Notes: generated by a model from the sequence alone, not told the origin. Shown: positions 1 through 10,500, counted from the first letter of the stretch. The stretch is DNA of 64,000 nt from Lentinula raphanica (GCA_027919835.1 JANVFP010000006.1:806001-870000); one strand, 5' to 3'. Program-made: numbers and translations.

Positions 1-62
1 AGCCCAGTTTTGTTCCTCGCACAAAGCTCATCAACTACATCGCTCTAGCACTCAACAAACCC

Positions 63-73
63 CGGCTGGCCCG
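63..73 (+). promoter_or_regulatory. CGG-N5-CCG palindromic element upstream of member A
   Basis: CGGCTGGCCCG, 133 bp before the member A start. It has the same core and a similar distance as in the other family members. The form fits a Zn(II)2Cys6 regulator site, or a short hairpin if it lies in the 5' UTR. Confidence 0.5.
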
Positions 74-205
74 AGGAAGTTAAAACAGGTCGAAACAGGT
101 CGAAACCGACAACGATAACGCAGTAACGACAACAATCACGACGATAACGACAACTACGCTAACGATCCACAAAAGAAGAAACACATACATATACACACGT
201 ACGCA

Positions 206-1228
206 ATGAATCTCTATCGACTCCTCCTCTTCGTCACCCTCGCCGTGCACGCCTCGAGTACCTCAGTCCAGCCTTCGCTCGACGCCGACTCCAAGAACGT
301 TCAAAACCCCGCTCCCTCTCCTGCGCCGAACATACCTTCCCCTTCCAAACCTCTATCCAAGGGTGAGGAGTCTAAGTTGCCTTTGCCCGGTGGCCTAGGT
401 CAAGGTCGTACTACTGGCGATGTCAAGGTTAACGCTGACGCTGTCAAGGCCGATTCGAACGCAAACAGTGAAGTTGGCGATGCTTCGGCCATCACGAAAC
501 CCGGCAAAGTCTTTCAACATAGTGGACGACTCGAAACAGGTTCCTACTATCCCGAGGACACTCATGATCCCTCCTCCAAAACCCCAAACCAACCTACCCG
601 AAACCGAAACCTGAAAAGCCTAGCAACGCAAAAAGCCAGACAGTGCTGGAAATTCATAGATGAACACAGGCTCGCCTGTGCACTCGTCATGGTCGGGGCA
701 GCGTGTGCGACCGGGATGGCGGTTGGGATTGAGTATGCGGTGACCCATTATCATCCGCCGCCTGATTGTCCGCCGGGGACGTTTGGGAGTTATGATGCGC
801 CTGGGGCTTACAGCACTGCTCTGATTGGGGGTGGTGGGAGTGAACAGGTGTGTGTGAATGCAACGACGGGGGTGAAGAAGAAGAGGGGGGTGGAGGAGAA
901 GGAGGAGGGAACGTGCCGTGTAGTACCCGAGCATGAATCATGTCCTTGTGAGGCTGCGACGGTGAGTTTTTTCCCCCATTTCTTCGAAGCTTTTGTGCTC
1001 GTGTGCTCGTGTGCTCGTGTGCTCTTTGGCTTTGGCTTCTTCGACCGTCGAAACAATCAAACTCACACTCTTTTCTCTTCTTTTTACCCTTTTTGCTTCG
1101 AGCAGGGAACTGTCGGGTCCAACGGGAAGATCGTCAACCTGCCAGGTGGGGGTGTGAATGATGTGAAGCATACGAAGAGAGAGGTAGTGAAGGCGGTTCA
1201 TCGGAAACGTACTACTGCTACTATTTGA
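206..1228 (+). CDS. Family member A: leader / single-TM / CxC / KHTKRE-tail protein
   Basis: Two exons, 206-961 and 1106-1228, give 292 aa. Seen: hydrophobic leader (residues 1-17), a Pro/Ser/Lys-rich stretch to about 140, a hydrophobic segment at 157-180, a CPPG motif, an N-glycosylation sequon at N218, a dibasic KR followed by GV at 226-229, and CPC at 246-248 just before the intron. Exon 2 encodes GSNGK, then VKHTKREVVKAVHRKR. The intron (GTGAGT...CAG, 144 nt) is phase 0, a multiple of three and free of stops, so retention would give a 340-aa protein. Start chosen because this ATG and leader are shared by seven paralogues in the window. I do not recognise the family. Inference: a secretory-pathway membrane protein with possible Kex2-type processing. 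Confidence 0.85.
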   Translation: MNLYRLLLFVTLAVHASSTSVQPSLDADSKNVQNPAPSPAPNIPSPSKPLSKGEESKLPLPGGLGQGRTTGDVKVNADAVKADSNANSEVGDASAITKPGKVFQHSGRLETGSYYPEDTHDPSSKTPNQPTRNRNLKSLATQKARQCWKFIDEHRLACALVMVGAACATGMAVGIEYAVTHYHPPPDCPPGTFGSYDAPGAYSTALIGGGGSEQVCVNATTGVKKKRGVEEKEEGTCRVVPEHESCPCEAATVSFFPHFFEAFVLVCSCARVLFGFGFFDRRNNQTHTLFSSFYPFCFEQGTVGSNGKIVNLPGGGVNDVKHTKREVVKAVHRKRTTATI

Positions 1229-1338
1229 ACGTCGCCACGACCTACTACCGTACTATCTAGTGGGTCCCGATCAAGCGTTTGAATTTGTGTTATCGCGTTC
1301 TCGCTTCGACCCCCTGGGCCGTTTTCACCATTTCGAAC

Positions 1339-1374
<36 letters not shown>

Positions 1375-1729
1375 CCACTGTCCAGCCTCTTCTTCCACGT
1401 CTTGAAACGTTGCATGAAGATTCTTATCATTATAACAGCATGCGCTGAGACCTGTGCAGACTCCGAAGAAAAAAAAATCGCTTACTTGCGTACGACGGCT
1501 GTCTCGTCAGGTTTTGAATTGTTCTCGATTCTGGTTCAACGTTCGAACTCGTTTGAACCATCAAAGTTTCCGATGCTGTCCGATGAGCGATTTATGCTTC
1601 AGGGTAAAACACATAAAATCTCATCATATCCGGTGAAAATCCAGTTTTGTTTCTTTCCTTCCCACTTGCACAAAGCTCATAAACACTCTTATAGTCTATT
1701 ATTCTAGCTCTCTAGAACTCAACAAATCT
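1229..1729. other. Intergenic A-B: member A 3' flank and member B promoter, no gene
   Basis: Holds an uninterrupted TC-dinucleotide run at about 1343-1369. From about 1560 there is a long block (CCGATGAGCG..., TTCAGGGTAAAAC..., GTTTTGTTTCTTTCC..., CAAAGCTCAT) that is almost identical to 3240-3360 before member C and partly to 1-33 before member A. Short open frames here look non-coding. The block is the duplicated promoter, followed by AACAGGTC repeats and an (ACGATA/ACGACA)n tract leading to the start codon. Confidence 0.7.
1584..1592 (+). promoter_or_regulatory. TGAGCGATT motif upstream of member B
   Basis: One copy of a nonamer that recurs in the flanks of members B, C, D, E, F and H (1584, 3256, 17736 rev, 17826, 20222 rev, 20280, 20980, 25741). 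Function unknown. Confidence 0.4.
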
Positions 1730-1740
1730 CGGCTGGTCCG
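1730..1740 (+). promoter_or_regulatory. CGG-N5-CCG palindromic element upstream of member B
   Basis: CGGCTGGTCCG, 150 bp before the start codon. The flanking arms T..A and C..G extend the palindrome. A TATA-like TTATAGTC lies about 40 bp upstream, so the element may be close to the transcription start. Confidence 0.55.
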
Positions 1741-1890
1741 AGGAAGCTCTAGCCGCCAAAACAGGTCGAAACAGGTCAAAACCGACAACGATAACACAGT
1801 AACGACAACAACAACGACGATAACGACCACGCATTAACGACAACACAATAACGATCCACAGAAGAAGAATAACACACCTATACATACACG

Positions 1891-2878
1891 ATGAATCTCT
1901 ATCGACTCCTTCTCTTCGTCACCCTCGCCGTGCACGCCTCGGGTACCTCAACCCAACCTCAGTCCTCCTCCTCCGCCGCCGATGGAGCTGGCGTTGGTTC
2001 GAACACCGTCGTCACCAATGGACCCCACAGACCCAGTGACGCCAGTACCAGCACCAGCAATATCCCACCCGCCGTACCCGCACCCGCAAGGCTCGAACCC
2101 TTTGACAGTATCACCCAACTCGACGAGGGAGGTCCCGACAATGGAAACCTCGAGATGAATCAACCCTTCGGACACAATACCCATCCCCGACCGCGACTCC
2201 CAGGCCGTCTAGCAGCCTCCGTCGTGAAAAAAGTCCGAGCCTGTGGCAGATACATCCTCAACAACAAGATGAAATGCGCGCTCTATGTTACCGCAATAGG
2301 CTGTGTGGGCTTTACCGTGGCTGGGTTGGGGGTGGCGATTGCGAATGCTCCGGATCTGTATTGTCCTGTGGGGTCTACGGAGGTTTGGGATAATGTGACT
2401 TGGCAGGACATGTGTATGAATGATACGACGGGGAAGCTCTTTCCGGAGTTGGTGCGTCCGAAGAAGAGGGGTTTGGAGGGTTCTGAGAAGGAGGAGGGAA
2501 AGGGACAGGGACAGGGAAAGAGGAATAGGAATGGGGAGGAGAAGGAAACGTGTGGGGCTGAATGGAGTGGTGAATCATGTCCTTGTGAGAGTGCAACGGT
2601 GAGTTGTCGAGATTTCTTCATCTTATTGGTTTATTCTTCCTTGTGCTCGTGTGCGCTATGCTCTCGTGCTTCTTGTTCCCTTGTTCTTTCTGGCGTCTTC
2701 AAGTTTCAACCATCGAAACAGTATACTCAAATACTCTCTTTCTCTCTTTTCCTTTTCTCGCTCTGAACAGATGACAGTTGGAGCAGATGGGAAGATCACT
2801 GGAGTAACAGATGTGAAGGATGTAAAGCATACGAAGAGAGAGGTGTTGAAGGCAGTTTATCGGAAGCGTGCTATCTGA
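1891..2878 (+). CDS. Family member B: leader / single-TM / CxC / KHTKRE-tail protein
   Basis: Exons 1891-2598 and 2771-2878 give 271 aa. Seen: leader nearly identical to member A at the DNA level, a Ser/Ala/Pro-rich stretch, an RLEPFD motif (67-72) shared with C and D, a hydrophobic segment at about 128-151, CPVG, sequons at N168 and N177, KKRGL at 191-195, a Gly/Lys/Glu-rich linker and CPC at 230-232. Exon 2 reads GADGK, then VKHTKREVLKAVYRKR. The intron is 172 nt, GTGAGT...CAG, in the same phase-0 position as in A. It is the tandem neighbour of A and C, and the promoter was duplicated along with the gene. Function unknown. Confidence 0.85.
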
Positions 2879-3389
2879 TTTCCCTTGAACGTGTGCGGCG
2901 TCGCTGACAGACTCCCTACAAGTGCTCCCACTACAGCAGGTCAATTTTGTCAATGTCGTCCAAGGGCTAATGTTGCCATATGTAGTACCAATGTTCATAT
3001 GGGATTTCGAATTTTGCCCTTCATCCAAGTTTTCATCCATCATCGATGGCATCACGTCGCTCATGCATTTGCAATTTGTATCAAAACTAAAAGACTCAAA
3101 GATCGAAAAACCCTGGACTCCAGGGTCCAGGCCTAGGATCCAAACTCTCAAGAGTCAAGACTCGAAGTTGATTGAGCTCAGGCCTCAGCCGATTTGTTTC
3201 AATTCTCGTTTGAACAGGTTTGAACAGGTTTGATCAAGTTTGCGATGTTGTCCGATGAGCGATTTATGCTTCAGGGTAGAACACATAAAAAACTCATCGA
3301 AATCCGGTGAAAACTCAGTTTTGTTTCTTTCCTGCCCACTTGCGCAAAGCTCATATACGCTACATATCACTCTAGCACTCAACAAACCT
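2879..3389. other. Intergenic B-C, no gene seen
   Basis: Contains the CCCTGGACTCCAGGGTCCAGG palindrome-like stretch near 3110-3131, GAACAGGTTT repeats near 3214-3233, and from 3240 the duplicated promoter block including a TGAGCGATT copy at 3256-3264. Open frames on both strands are short and lack family resemblance. Confidence 0.6.
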
Positions 3390-3400
3390 CGGCTGGTCCG
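3390..3400 (+). promoter_or_regulatory. CGG-N5-CCG palindromic element upstream of member C
   Basis: CGGCTGGTCCG, 146 bp before the start codon. It is embedded in CCT..AGG arms, giving a perfect 6-bp inverted repeat around CTGGT. Confidence 0.55.
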
Positions 3401-3546
3401 AGGAAGTTCTAGCAAAACAGGTCGAAACAGGTCAACGAAAGCGACATCAATAACACAGTAACGACTGCGATAACGACGACGACGACGACGATAACGACAA
3501 CACACTAACGATCCACAAAACACGAAAACACACATATACACAGACG

Positions 3547-4500
3547 ATGAATCTCTATCGACTCCTTCTCTTCGTCACCCTTGCCGTGCACGTCTCGGGT
3601 ACCCCAACCCAACCTTCCTCCGAGTCCACTGGTGGAGCTGGCGTTAGTTCAAACGCCGGTCTCACCAACAGACCCCACAGACCCGGTGACGCCAGCACCA
3701 GCAACATCTCACCCGCCGTACCCGCACCCGCAAGGCTCGAACCCTTTGACGATATCACCTGGCAACTCGAGCGAGGTCCGAACCCCGATCCCACCAGTGA
3801 CAGTCCTCTCTCGGACTACGACCAGACAGCTTCCCTTACCCAACACCGACGACCCCTACCCCGTCTAACAGCCGCTGCCTACGCCAAGCTCCACCACAAA
3901 GCGCTCTCCTGCGGTCGATACATCCTCAACAACAAGATGAAATGCGCGCTCTACTTTTCCGGCGTGGGCTGTCTGGCGTTTATCTGGGCCGGGATGGGAG
4001 AGATCATTGCGAATTCGAAGGGGACGTATTGTCCGGCGGGGTCTGAGCAGTTTTGGGTCAATGAGTCGAGTGTGCAGGAGATGTGTAAGAATGAGACGAC
4101 GGGGAAGATATTTCCGGGGGTGGTGCATCGTATTAAGAGGGGTTTGGAGGGTTCTGCTGAGAAGGAGGAGGGGAAGGAGGGGAAGGAGAGAATGTGTTCT
4201 GAGGTTGAATGGACTGGTGAATCATGTCCTTGTGAGACTGCGACGGTGAGTTTTATGCTCTCCTGTGCTTCTTGTTCTCTTGTTCTCTCTGGCGTCTTCA
4301 AGCTCAAGTTTCAACCATCGAAATAGTAAAACTCAAAGCTCGAATACTCACTCTCTTTCCCTTTTTCCTTTTCTCGCTCTGAACAGATAACAGTTGGAGC
4401 AGATGGGAAGATCACTGGAGTAACAGATGTGAAGGATGTGAAGCATACGAAGAGAGAGGTGTTGAAGGCGGTCTATCGGAAACGTACTAGCACTATTTAG
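3547..4500 (+). CDS. Family member C: leader / single-TM / CxC / KHTKRE-tail protein
   Basis: Exons 3547-4245 and 4387-4500 give 270 aa. Closest to member B: shared RLEPFD, shared CGRYILNNKMKCALY at the start of the hydrophobic segment (about 133-155), CPAG, sequons in WVNESS and KNETTG, IKRGLEGS, CPC before the intron, and VKHTKREVLKAVYRKR in exon 2. The intron is 141 nt, a multiple of three, but carries an in-frame stop soon after a paralogous SFMLSCASCS read-through. Exon 2 is almost base-identical to that of B, whereas the region between leader and hydrophobic segment is much more divergent. Function unknown. Confidence 0.85.
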
Positions 4501-4569
4501 GGTTGGATATGTCTACTATGTATACTATCATGCTCGAATCTGCGAAAGGATCCTGGGTGATAACAAACC

Positions 4570-4612
4570 AGTCTATTGAATGTTTAACGTTTTAACGTTT
4601 AACGTTTAACAT
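4570..4612. repeat. Degenerate TTTAACG tandem repeat
   Basis: Several units of TTTAACGT-like sequence in a row just 3' of member C. It resembles a telomere-like or microsatellite tract but is too short and irregular to call telomeric. Confidence 0.5.
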
Positions 4613-5019
4613 TCTACATTCAAGTACATCACCGGTAGCGCCGCGCTCGCGCGACAGTCTCCGACTCTTTTCTACTCTTTCCCATTGCCATTGAATAACA
4701 AAGGGGTTTACATACAGCATCCGGATGGAACACTTCATATGCCAGAAGAAAAGCTAGAACTATAGATATATTCCACATAACAACTGTACTCCTTCGTGAA
4801 AGCTTCATGTGCAGCCTTGTTTGAGTCGGACGGATATGCCCCAATCAGAATGTGAATCCTTTGTCCACAGTTTTGTTTGATGTGACGCTGAGAGAGCAGT
4901 GTGATTTGATAGTGAGGAAGCAATAGAGCCGGGGTATCTGACATTAGACTAGAAGGGTACAAATTAAGTTTAGGCAAAAAAGGTGTTAGGATTGTGAAAT
5001 CCAACATCCATTGGAATAT

Positions 5020-5091
5020 GGCCCAGTAGCTCAGTGGTAGAGCACTGCACCGGAAAGGCAGGAGGCCCAGGTTCAATCCCTGGCTCGGCCG
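5020..5091 (+). tRNA. tRNA-like sequence, copy 1 (probably not a functional tRNA)
   Basis: Folds as a cloverleaf: acceptor GGCCCAG/CTCGGCC with one C-C mismatch, D stem GCTC/GAGC, T stem CCAGG/CCTGG with TTCAATC loop, and anticodon stem CTGCA/GGCAG with one mismatch. Loop CCGGAAA would give anticodon GGA (Ser), but position 33 is C instead of the invariant U and there is no long serine variable arm. Good A box (TAGCTCAGTGG) and B box (GGTTCAATCC), followed by a T-rich stretch. Best read as a Pol III, SINE-type tRNA relic. Confidence 0.5.
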
Positions 5092-5267
5092 GTTTATTTT
5101 CATTCTTACAGATTCGCAGTCAGAGCAGCGATTTCTGCCAGTTTGATGAGATAAGCCTGCTGAGCAATCAAGGGGTCCTGAAATTGACATAGAAGCACAG
5201 AAGTTGCTGTAGATGTTGGTTTCAGGGGGAGTGTTAGGATTGTGAAATCCAACATCCATTGGAATAT

Positions 5268-5339
5268 GGCCCAGTAGCTCAGTGGTAGAGCACTGCACCG
5301 GAAAGGCAGGAGGCCCAGGTTCAATCCCTGGCTCGGCCG
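5268..5339 (+). tRNA. tRNA-like sequence, copy 2
   Basis: Same sequence and same structural defects as copy 1, exactly one 248-bp period downstream. Confidence 0.5.
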
Positions 5340-5515
5340 GTTTATTTTCATTCTTACAGATTCGCAGTCAGAGCAGCGATTTCTGCCAGTTTGATGAGAT
5401 AAGCCTGCTGAGCAATCAAGGGGTCCTGAAATTGACATAGAAGCACAGAAGTTGCTGTAGATGTTGGTTTCAGGGGGAGTGTTAGGATCATGAAATCCAA
5501 CATCCATTGGAATAT

Positions 5516-5587
5516 GGCCCAGTAGCTCAGTGGTAGAGCACTGCACCGGAAAGGCAGGAGGCCCAGGTTCAATCCCTGGCTCGGCCG
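5516..5587 (+). tRNA. tRNA-like sequence, copy 3
   Basis: Same sequence as copies 1 and 2. The following spacer is replaced by unrelated sequence after about 5607, which ends the array. Confidence 0.5.
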
Positions 5588-6047
5588 GTTTATTTTCATT
5601 CTTACAAAAGGGATGCCTAGTAAGAATTGTGCAAACTCTGTCCAGTTGAAACACATGAACTGGTCCATAAACGGTACATACTAATAGTCGGTGGATGCAA
5701 CAGTGTTATCGTTCGAGCTGAGAGAAAGTGATGCAGTATGTAATGGTCCGCGACAGTACTAATAGCTGTCACACCCAACCATTCAGACCAATTGACCTGG
5801 AAGCGTATCTTGATCTCGACAAAATGATACTGGATGAGGCACTGAGGAAATTATCCTTTTGTAGTGGGAATGGGTTCATGAAAACTTCTCATCGGAGACC
5901 TGAGGAATACACTTTGAATGTTAGAAACATGAAATTTATTACAGTGTTGAAGATCAAATTACTAGAGAGAAAGACATATGGTGATTGGACGTTCAACCAT
6001 TCAGAAATGAGAATGTACGAACCTATCTCAACGGGAATGGGTAGTAG

Positions 6048-6970
6048 TCAATGTGTGAGTTCAGTGAAGCTTGGTCCATATTTTGACGACAACCCATTCA
6101 CCCACAGCATCTCTTCCTCGTGTGGAAAGCACATTCCGACGATGAACAGGTCAATGGTTATCATACTCGAACTGATCATCGAACAGAAGAGATTCTGTAC
6201 AGCCCAAGTCTGCGCAGAGTGAGGAGTGTGGAAACGAATACTCTTGCATTTGGCCATAACATGGAAGGCCACATCGCAATCATCTGGACAAGCTCGGATG
6301 CATCTTGGAACCAGACACCAGATATGTCAAAAGTCTTGATTTCCAGACCGAACACGAGGGACTTGATCGCGTAGAGGACATTGCACCATGTATCGTCTTG
6401 CCAATGAAGGGTTTTGACGTGAGGGAAATTTTGCCGAATACATGAAAGGTCAGTAGGTAATGTTTGAGGAGAGTGGAAACCAAATTTGACGATGAGGCAG
6501 TGGACTGCATGCCCCATGGTACTGTAAGGTGCATCAAGAATTTGAAGGAGGGAACAGACACTCCATGGGTCAGTTGCGTTTCGGCCTCGATCGCAGCCAT
6601 TGGGACTAATGGAGTGTTGTCTTGAGAGTATGGATCGGAAGAGGAGGTATCTGGTCTGAAATCACATTCCTTTACCGCTCGAGCTGGCAGCTAGCAGGGA
6701 TTGTTTGTTGTTTCTGATTTTGTCGACTATGTGATCTAGGATTTCTAGTGCGAGGATGTGATCCATGATATTTGTTGAAGAAAAGCTAGAAAATTCTTGA
6801 TATAGATTGTCCACCAAATCCTCCCTGAAAGCAGATTTCAACGTGAACATTTGAGAATTTTGAGTAGAAAATGATTCCTGCGAAGAAATTGTATTTGAAT
6901 CGTCTGGTACAGCAAAAGCAACAAGTGGGTCCAAGCCATAATCAGAGTATGTGTTCGGATCGATGTTCAA
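6048..6970 (-). pseudogene. Degraded F-box/LRR-like region
   Basis: On the minus strand several open pieces in different frames together read like the central part of an agaricomycete F-box/LRR protein. One runs SLLQILDAPYSTMGHAVHC, then FPHVKTLHWQDD and ALKSL-like leucine-rich text, ending near 6176. A separate open piece (6662-6970) starts MNIDPNTYSDYGLDP and carries two leucine-rich helices. No continuous gene with sensible introns could be assembled. An expressed gene with unusual introns cannot be excluded, and the opposite-strand frame at 5728-6222 looks less protein-like. Confidence 0.25.
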
Positions 6971-7565
6971 TGTGAGCCGAATGATTTATGATTAAGGTTG
7001 TATGATTCAACATTGGAGTCTGAGCGGTGTAGGGAGGGTTGCAGGTTAAGCTTGGAAATGTATCATCCACTGGGCCATTGTTCCAACTTCCCGAGGAAGT
7101 TTGACGCGAATAAACAAAACTAATTTTTTTTTCGGGGAGTCAATCTGTTGGATCACAAATTCTAGATGTGTCATTGAGATTTGTAATCAATATAAACTTT
7201 CCTAGAAGGGCACGATCAGTCGATTTTTTGACTTTTGAACCCCACAAGAGTCAAGACCCTCCTCTAAAGAGTCGGAGATTGTAGACTTGTAGTACATACA
7301 TTGTACAAAAAAAAAAAGAGTTCGAATTCCTCTTTCTTTGCTCCTTTCTGCCTTTTTCAAAGTTCAAAATGACAAGTTTTTCAAGCTTCATGCATTCATG
7401 CATTCATGCACCATGTCCTTATCTTAAGTTTTCCAAGTTTTCCAAGTTTTTCCAAATTTTTCCAAATCTTCGTCCCCTCCCCCCTTCGTCCCCATCACCT
7501 TTTTTTTAAAAAACCTTTTTTTCTTCCTGATTTTCCAATAATTTTCCCAAATTCCAAATTCCAAT
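6971..7565. other. Non-coding stretch 3' of DDB1
   Basis: Only low-complexity features: GCATTCATGCATTCATGC near 7390 and reiterated TTTCCAAGTTTTCCAAAT-type text at 7430-7470. This is probably the 3' UTR and flank of the DDB1 gene ending at 7566. Confidence 0.5.
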
Positions 7566-10500
7566 TCACCGCATCACACTCTGCAATACCTCTATATCCC
7601 TCTTCAATTCCCCGAGGGTATACCCATACCCACCACCACCACCACCACCACCTGAACGCGAGGTGGAAGCCGTACGACTCGACTGTTCGTCCAACGAGGA
7701 AGAAGAAGAAGAAGACGACGACGACTTGAGACTGTCCATCGCGTCTTGGAAGATTTTTTGAGCGATGGAGTGTGGGTGTGGGTGTGGGTGTGAGTGTGAA
7801 TGTGAGTGTGAGTGTGAGTGTGGGTGTGAGTGTGGGTATGGAATTCCCCGCTCATCATCGTCCACGTCCATGTGGAACCCAAACTCTCTATCATCCTCCC
7901 TATCCCAACCTATATCCAAATCATACTCGGTAGCCCTAGCTGTATCCTTATCTCTACCCTTATGTTTACCCTCATCCTCTATACCCTCACCATCACCCCC
8001 ACCCCCACCCTCACCCTCGCCCTCACCAACGAGCGCCAAAAACCTATGGAGGACATCCCCATCAACAAACCCATACGCGCCTTCCTCCGCGTCTGATCTT
8101 CCCCCGACTGCTCCGAAAGTTCCAAAAGTTCCGAAAGTGTTGTACGTGGTTGAGGTTGAGGTTGAGGAGGAAAGACGGGGGGCGCGGTGTCTGTTTTGGT
8201 GTGAGGGAGAGAGAGGGGGAGAGAAAAAGGAGAGGGAGGGAGAGAGAGGGAGGGAGAGGGAGAGAGAAAGGAGAGAGAGGGAGAGAGGGAGAGAGAGGAA
8301 GGAAGGAAGGAAGGAAGGGAAAATGCACAATGCACATGATCAGTACACATTCGGGTTACACGTTCAACCGTAACGGTGAAAAGATGACATACTTTGCATG
8401 ACTCGTTCCTCCGCCTACGACGACCGTTTTTAGCTTCGACCGGACCATTGAGTCTCTCCCCTGCTCTCCTTCCTCCCCTACACCATCCCCAACAACATCC
8501 CCAACAACATCCCCCGCCCCTTCCCCTACACCTTCCCCAACACCATCCCCCTCGTACCGCCCAAACACCCTCTCAACCGCACCCAACACGTTCTCCGTCC
8601 GCTCGTCCCCGACACGGACGAGGAGCCCGATTTGGCCGGAGAGGGTGAAGTATAGGTGGGTCGGGGTGAATTTGGATTTGTTGGGAGAGGGAGATGTGGG
8701 GGGTTGGGTTGATGTGGGGGGTTGGGAGGAGGCGGAGGTGAGGGAGGCGGATGGGGTTTGGGTTTGGGTGGAAGTGGTGGAGGAGAGTTGACGGGGAGCT
8801 AAGCAAACGAAGAACATGAAGCCCAACGTAAGTATCGGTTGATCCTTGAACTTGAACTTGAACTCGCAGGGTACGTACCTCTCACCCTAATCACCTTTGT
8901 CACGAGATCGCCGAGATGATAAAACCCATCCCGGAGCAGGAACGGTCCTCGTCTGTTTATCCTGTTGTTGTTTGAGTTGTTGGGAGGGGTATGTAACGAG
9001 AACGAGAACAAGTTGAGGGATTGCTGCATTGTGATATTAGATCGTTTGTAGTGAGGTTGAATATACTTTACTCACATCAGCACCGACGAACGTCTCTTCC
9101 CCGTCCTCGTCCACGTTCTCTCCAGCCTCGACACAGACTGGCCACAAGGGTGAGTAATCCCTTGCGACGGTGACCAGTTTGTATTTTTTCTCTTGAGCTG
9201 TCGATCGTTGGCCAAGTTTGACTTGTTCTTCCTCACTTTCTCCTTCCTCTTCTTCCTCATCTTCATACTCATCTTCCTCATCTTCCTCATCCCCCTCATT
9301 CTCATTCTCAACCTCAACCTCAACCTCATCCCTCTCCCTATCCACATCAACCACCTCGAGCACCGAGACCGAGCTAAACTGATCCGCGACGATCAGTCTC
9401 TGTCTCTGTCTCTGACGAGTGGTATACGCAGAGAGCGAGTTGACGAGGTAGTTGTGGTTCCATTCGGAGATTGGGGTCAGTGTGAATGTGAATGTGGGGC
9501 TTGGGTTGGGAGAGGTGGAGGTGGAGGTGGAGGCAGGGGATATTCGAAACAGGGTTACCTGTGAAAAGTGAGAATTCATGTTGAGGCAGGGAGGGGGGAA
9601 CGTACGGAAGAGTTTATCGCAGCGGCTATCAACACGCTTTCTTCTCCTCCTCCTCCTCCTCTTCCCTTCCCTTGTTTCCCTTGTCCTTTCTTGTTTTCTT
9701 TTTGTGCTCTTGGTTTATCCTTCCCCTTCGCTTTCGCTTTCTCCTTCCGGTTTCGTGTCTCCTTTTCCTTTTCCTTCCCTTTCCCCTTTGCATCGTTCGC
9801 CGACCGATCACTGTTATCACTATTACCACCCCGCTGCCCCCGTTCCCCCTTCAGATCAACCAAAGCATACACAGACCCTCTCACCTCGACCTCGCCGACT
9901 TTTTCCAGTCGGGTCTGTGCCTGTGAAGCAGAAGCTGATGTTCGACTGGGAGACACGCGGAACAGAATGATCCTCCCTGAGCGAGGTTCGAGGTCTCCGT
10001 AGTCATCTCCTCCTCCATCCAAATCCTGACTCGGATGTGGGTGGGTAGGAGGCAAAAAGACCGTGCCGAGGACAAAGAGCTGGAGACCATGAAGGGAGAT
10101 CAAGGACATGATCTGTTCGTTGGGCGACAGATGGGCTTGGGCGAGGACTTGTAGACTGGAACTATCGAGTAGGACGAACGTCGCTCTTCCGAGTTGTCCT
10201 CCTCCTCGTCCTTCTCCCTCAGGCTCTTCTTCTTCTTCTTCTTCCTGCAGAACCTCAACGCCCTCATCCCCCTCTCCAACTCTCCGGGGGACGACTCGTG
10301 TACCGGTTACACCAAAGACGCCGCCATTCCCAGACAAATACGCGATCTGCCTGGGAAGAAAGCCAGGGAGAGAGAGAGACTGGATGTGGACTTGTTCGTC
10401 CGAGTTGATGGATCCGATGAGGATTTGGAGGGGTTTGGAGGAGGAGGAGGAGGTGAGGATGATGGAAGCGGGGTTTGTGAACCCAGGAAGATGAATCCTC

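Larger units (their letters stand above)
4983..5607 (+). repeat. Tandem array, 248-bp unit, 2.5 copies, each with a tRNA-like core
   Basis: Unit starts GTGTTAGGATTGTGAAATCC and repeats at exactly 248 bp (tRNA-like starts at 5020, 5268 and 5516). The third copy breaks off after the tRNA-like part. Copies are nearly identical; one visible difference is GATTGTG versus GATCATG at the start of copy 3. The high identity points to recent duplication or ongoing homogenisation. The unit may be a tRNA-derived SINE that became tandem, or a duplicated tRNA-relic locus. Confidence 0.85.

Noticed and set aside
4570..4612. Interstitial telomere
   Set aside because: The TTTAACG-like units are few and irregular and do not match the TTAGGG repeat usual in basidiomycetes.
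5020..5587. Three functional tRNA-Ser(GGA) genes
   Set aside because: C33 instead of U33, missing long variable arm and stem mismatches make function unlikely. Kept only as tRNA-like.
5728..6222. 164-aa + strand frame after the tRNA-like array
   Set aside because: No recognisable content, and it overlaps minus-strand text that is more protein-like. Not called a gene.
7765..8373. Long open frame on + (CGCGCECECEC... and EREREREG repeats)
   Set aside because: It is the antisense of DDB1 exon 5 and of the polypyrimidine tract of its last intron; the composition is a by-product of microsatellites.
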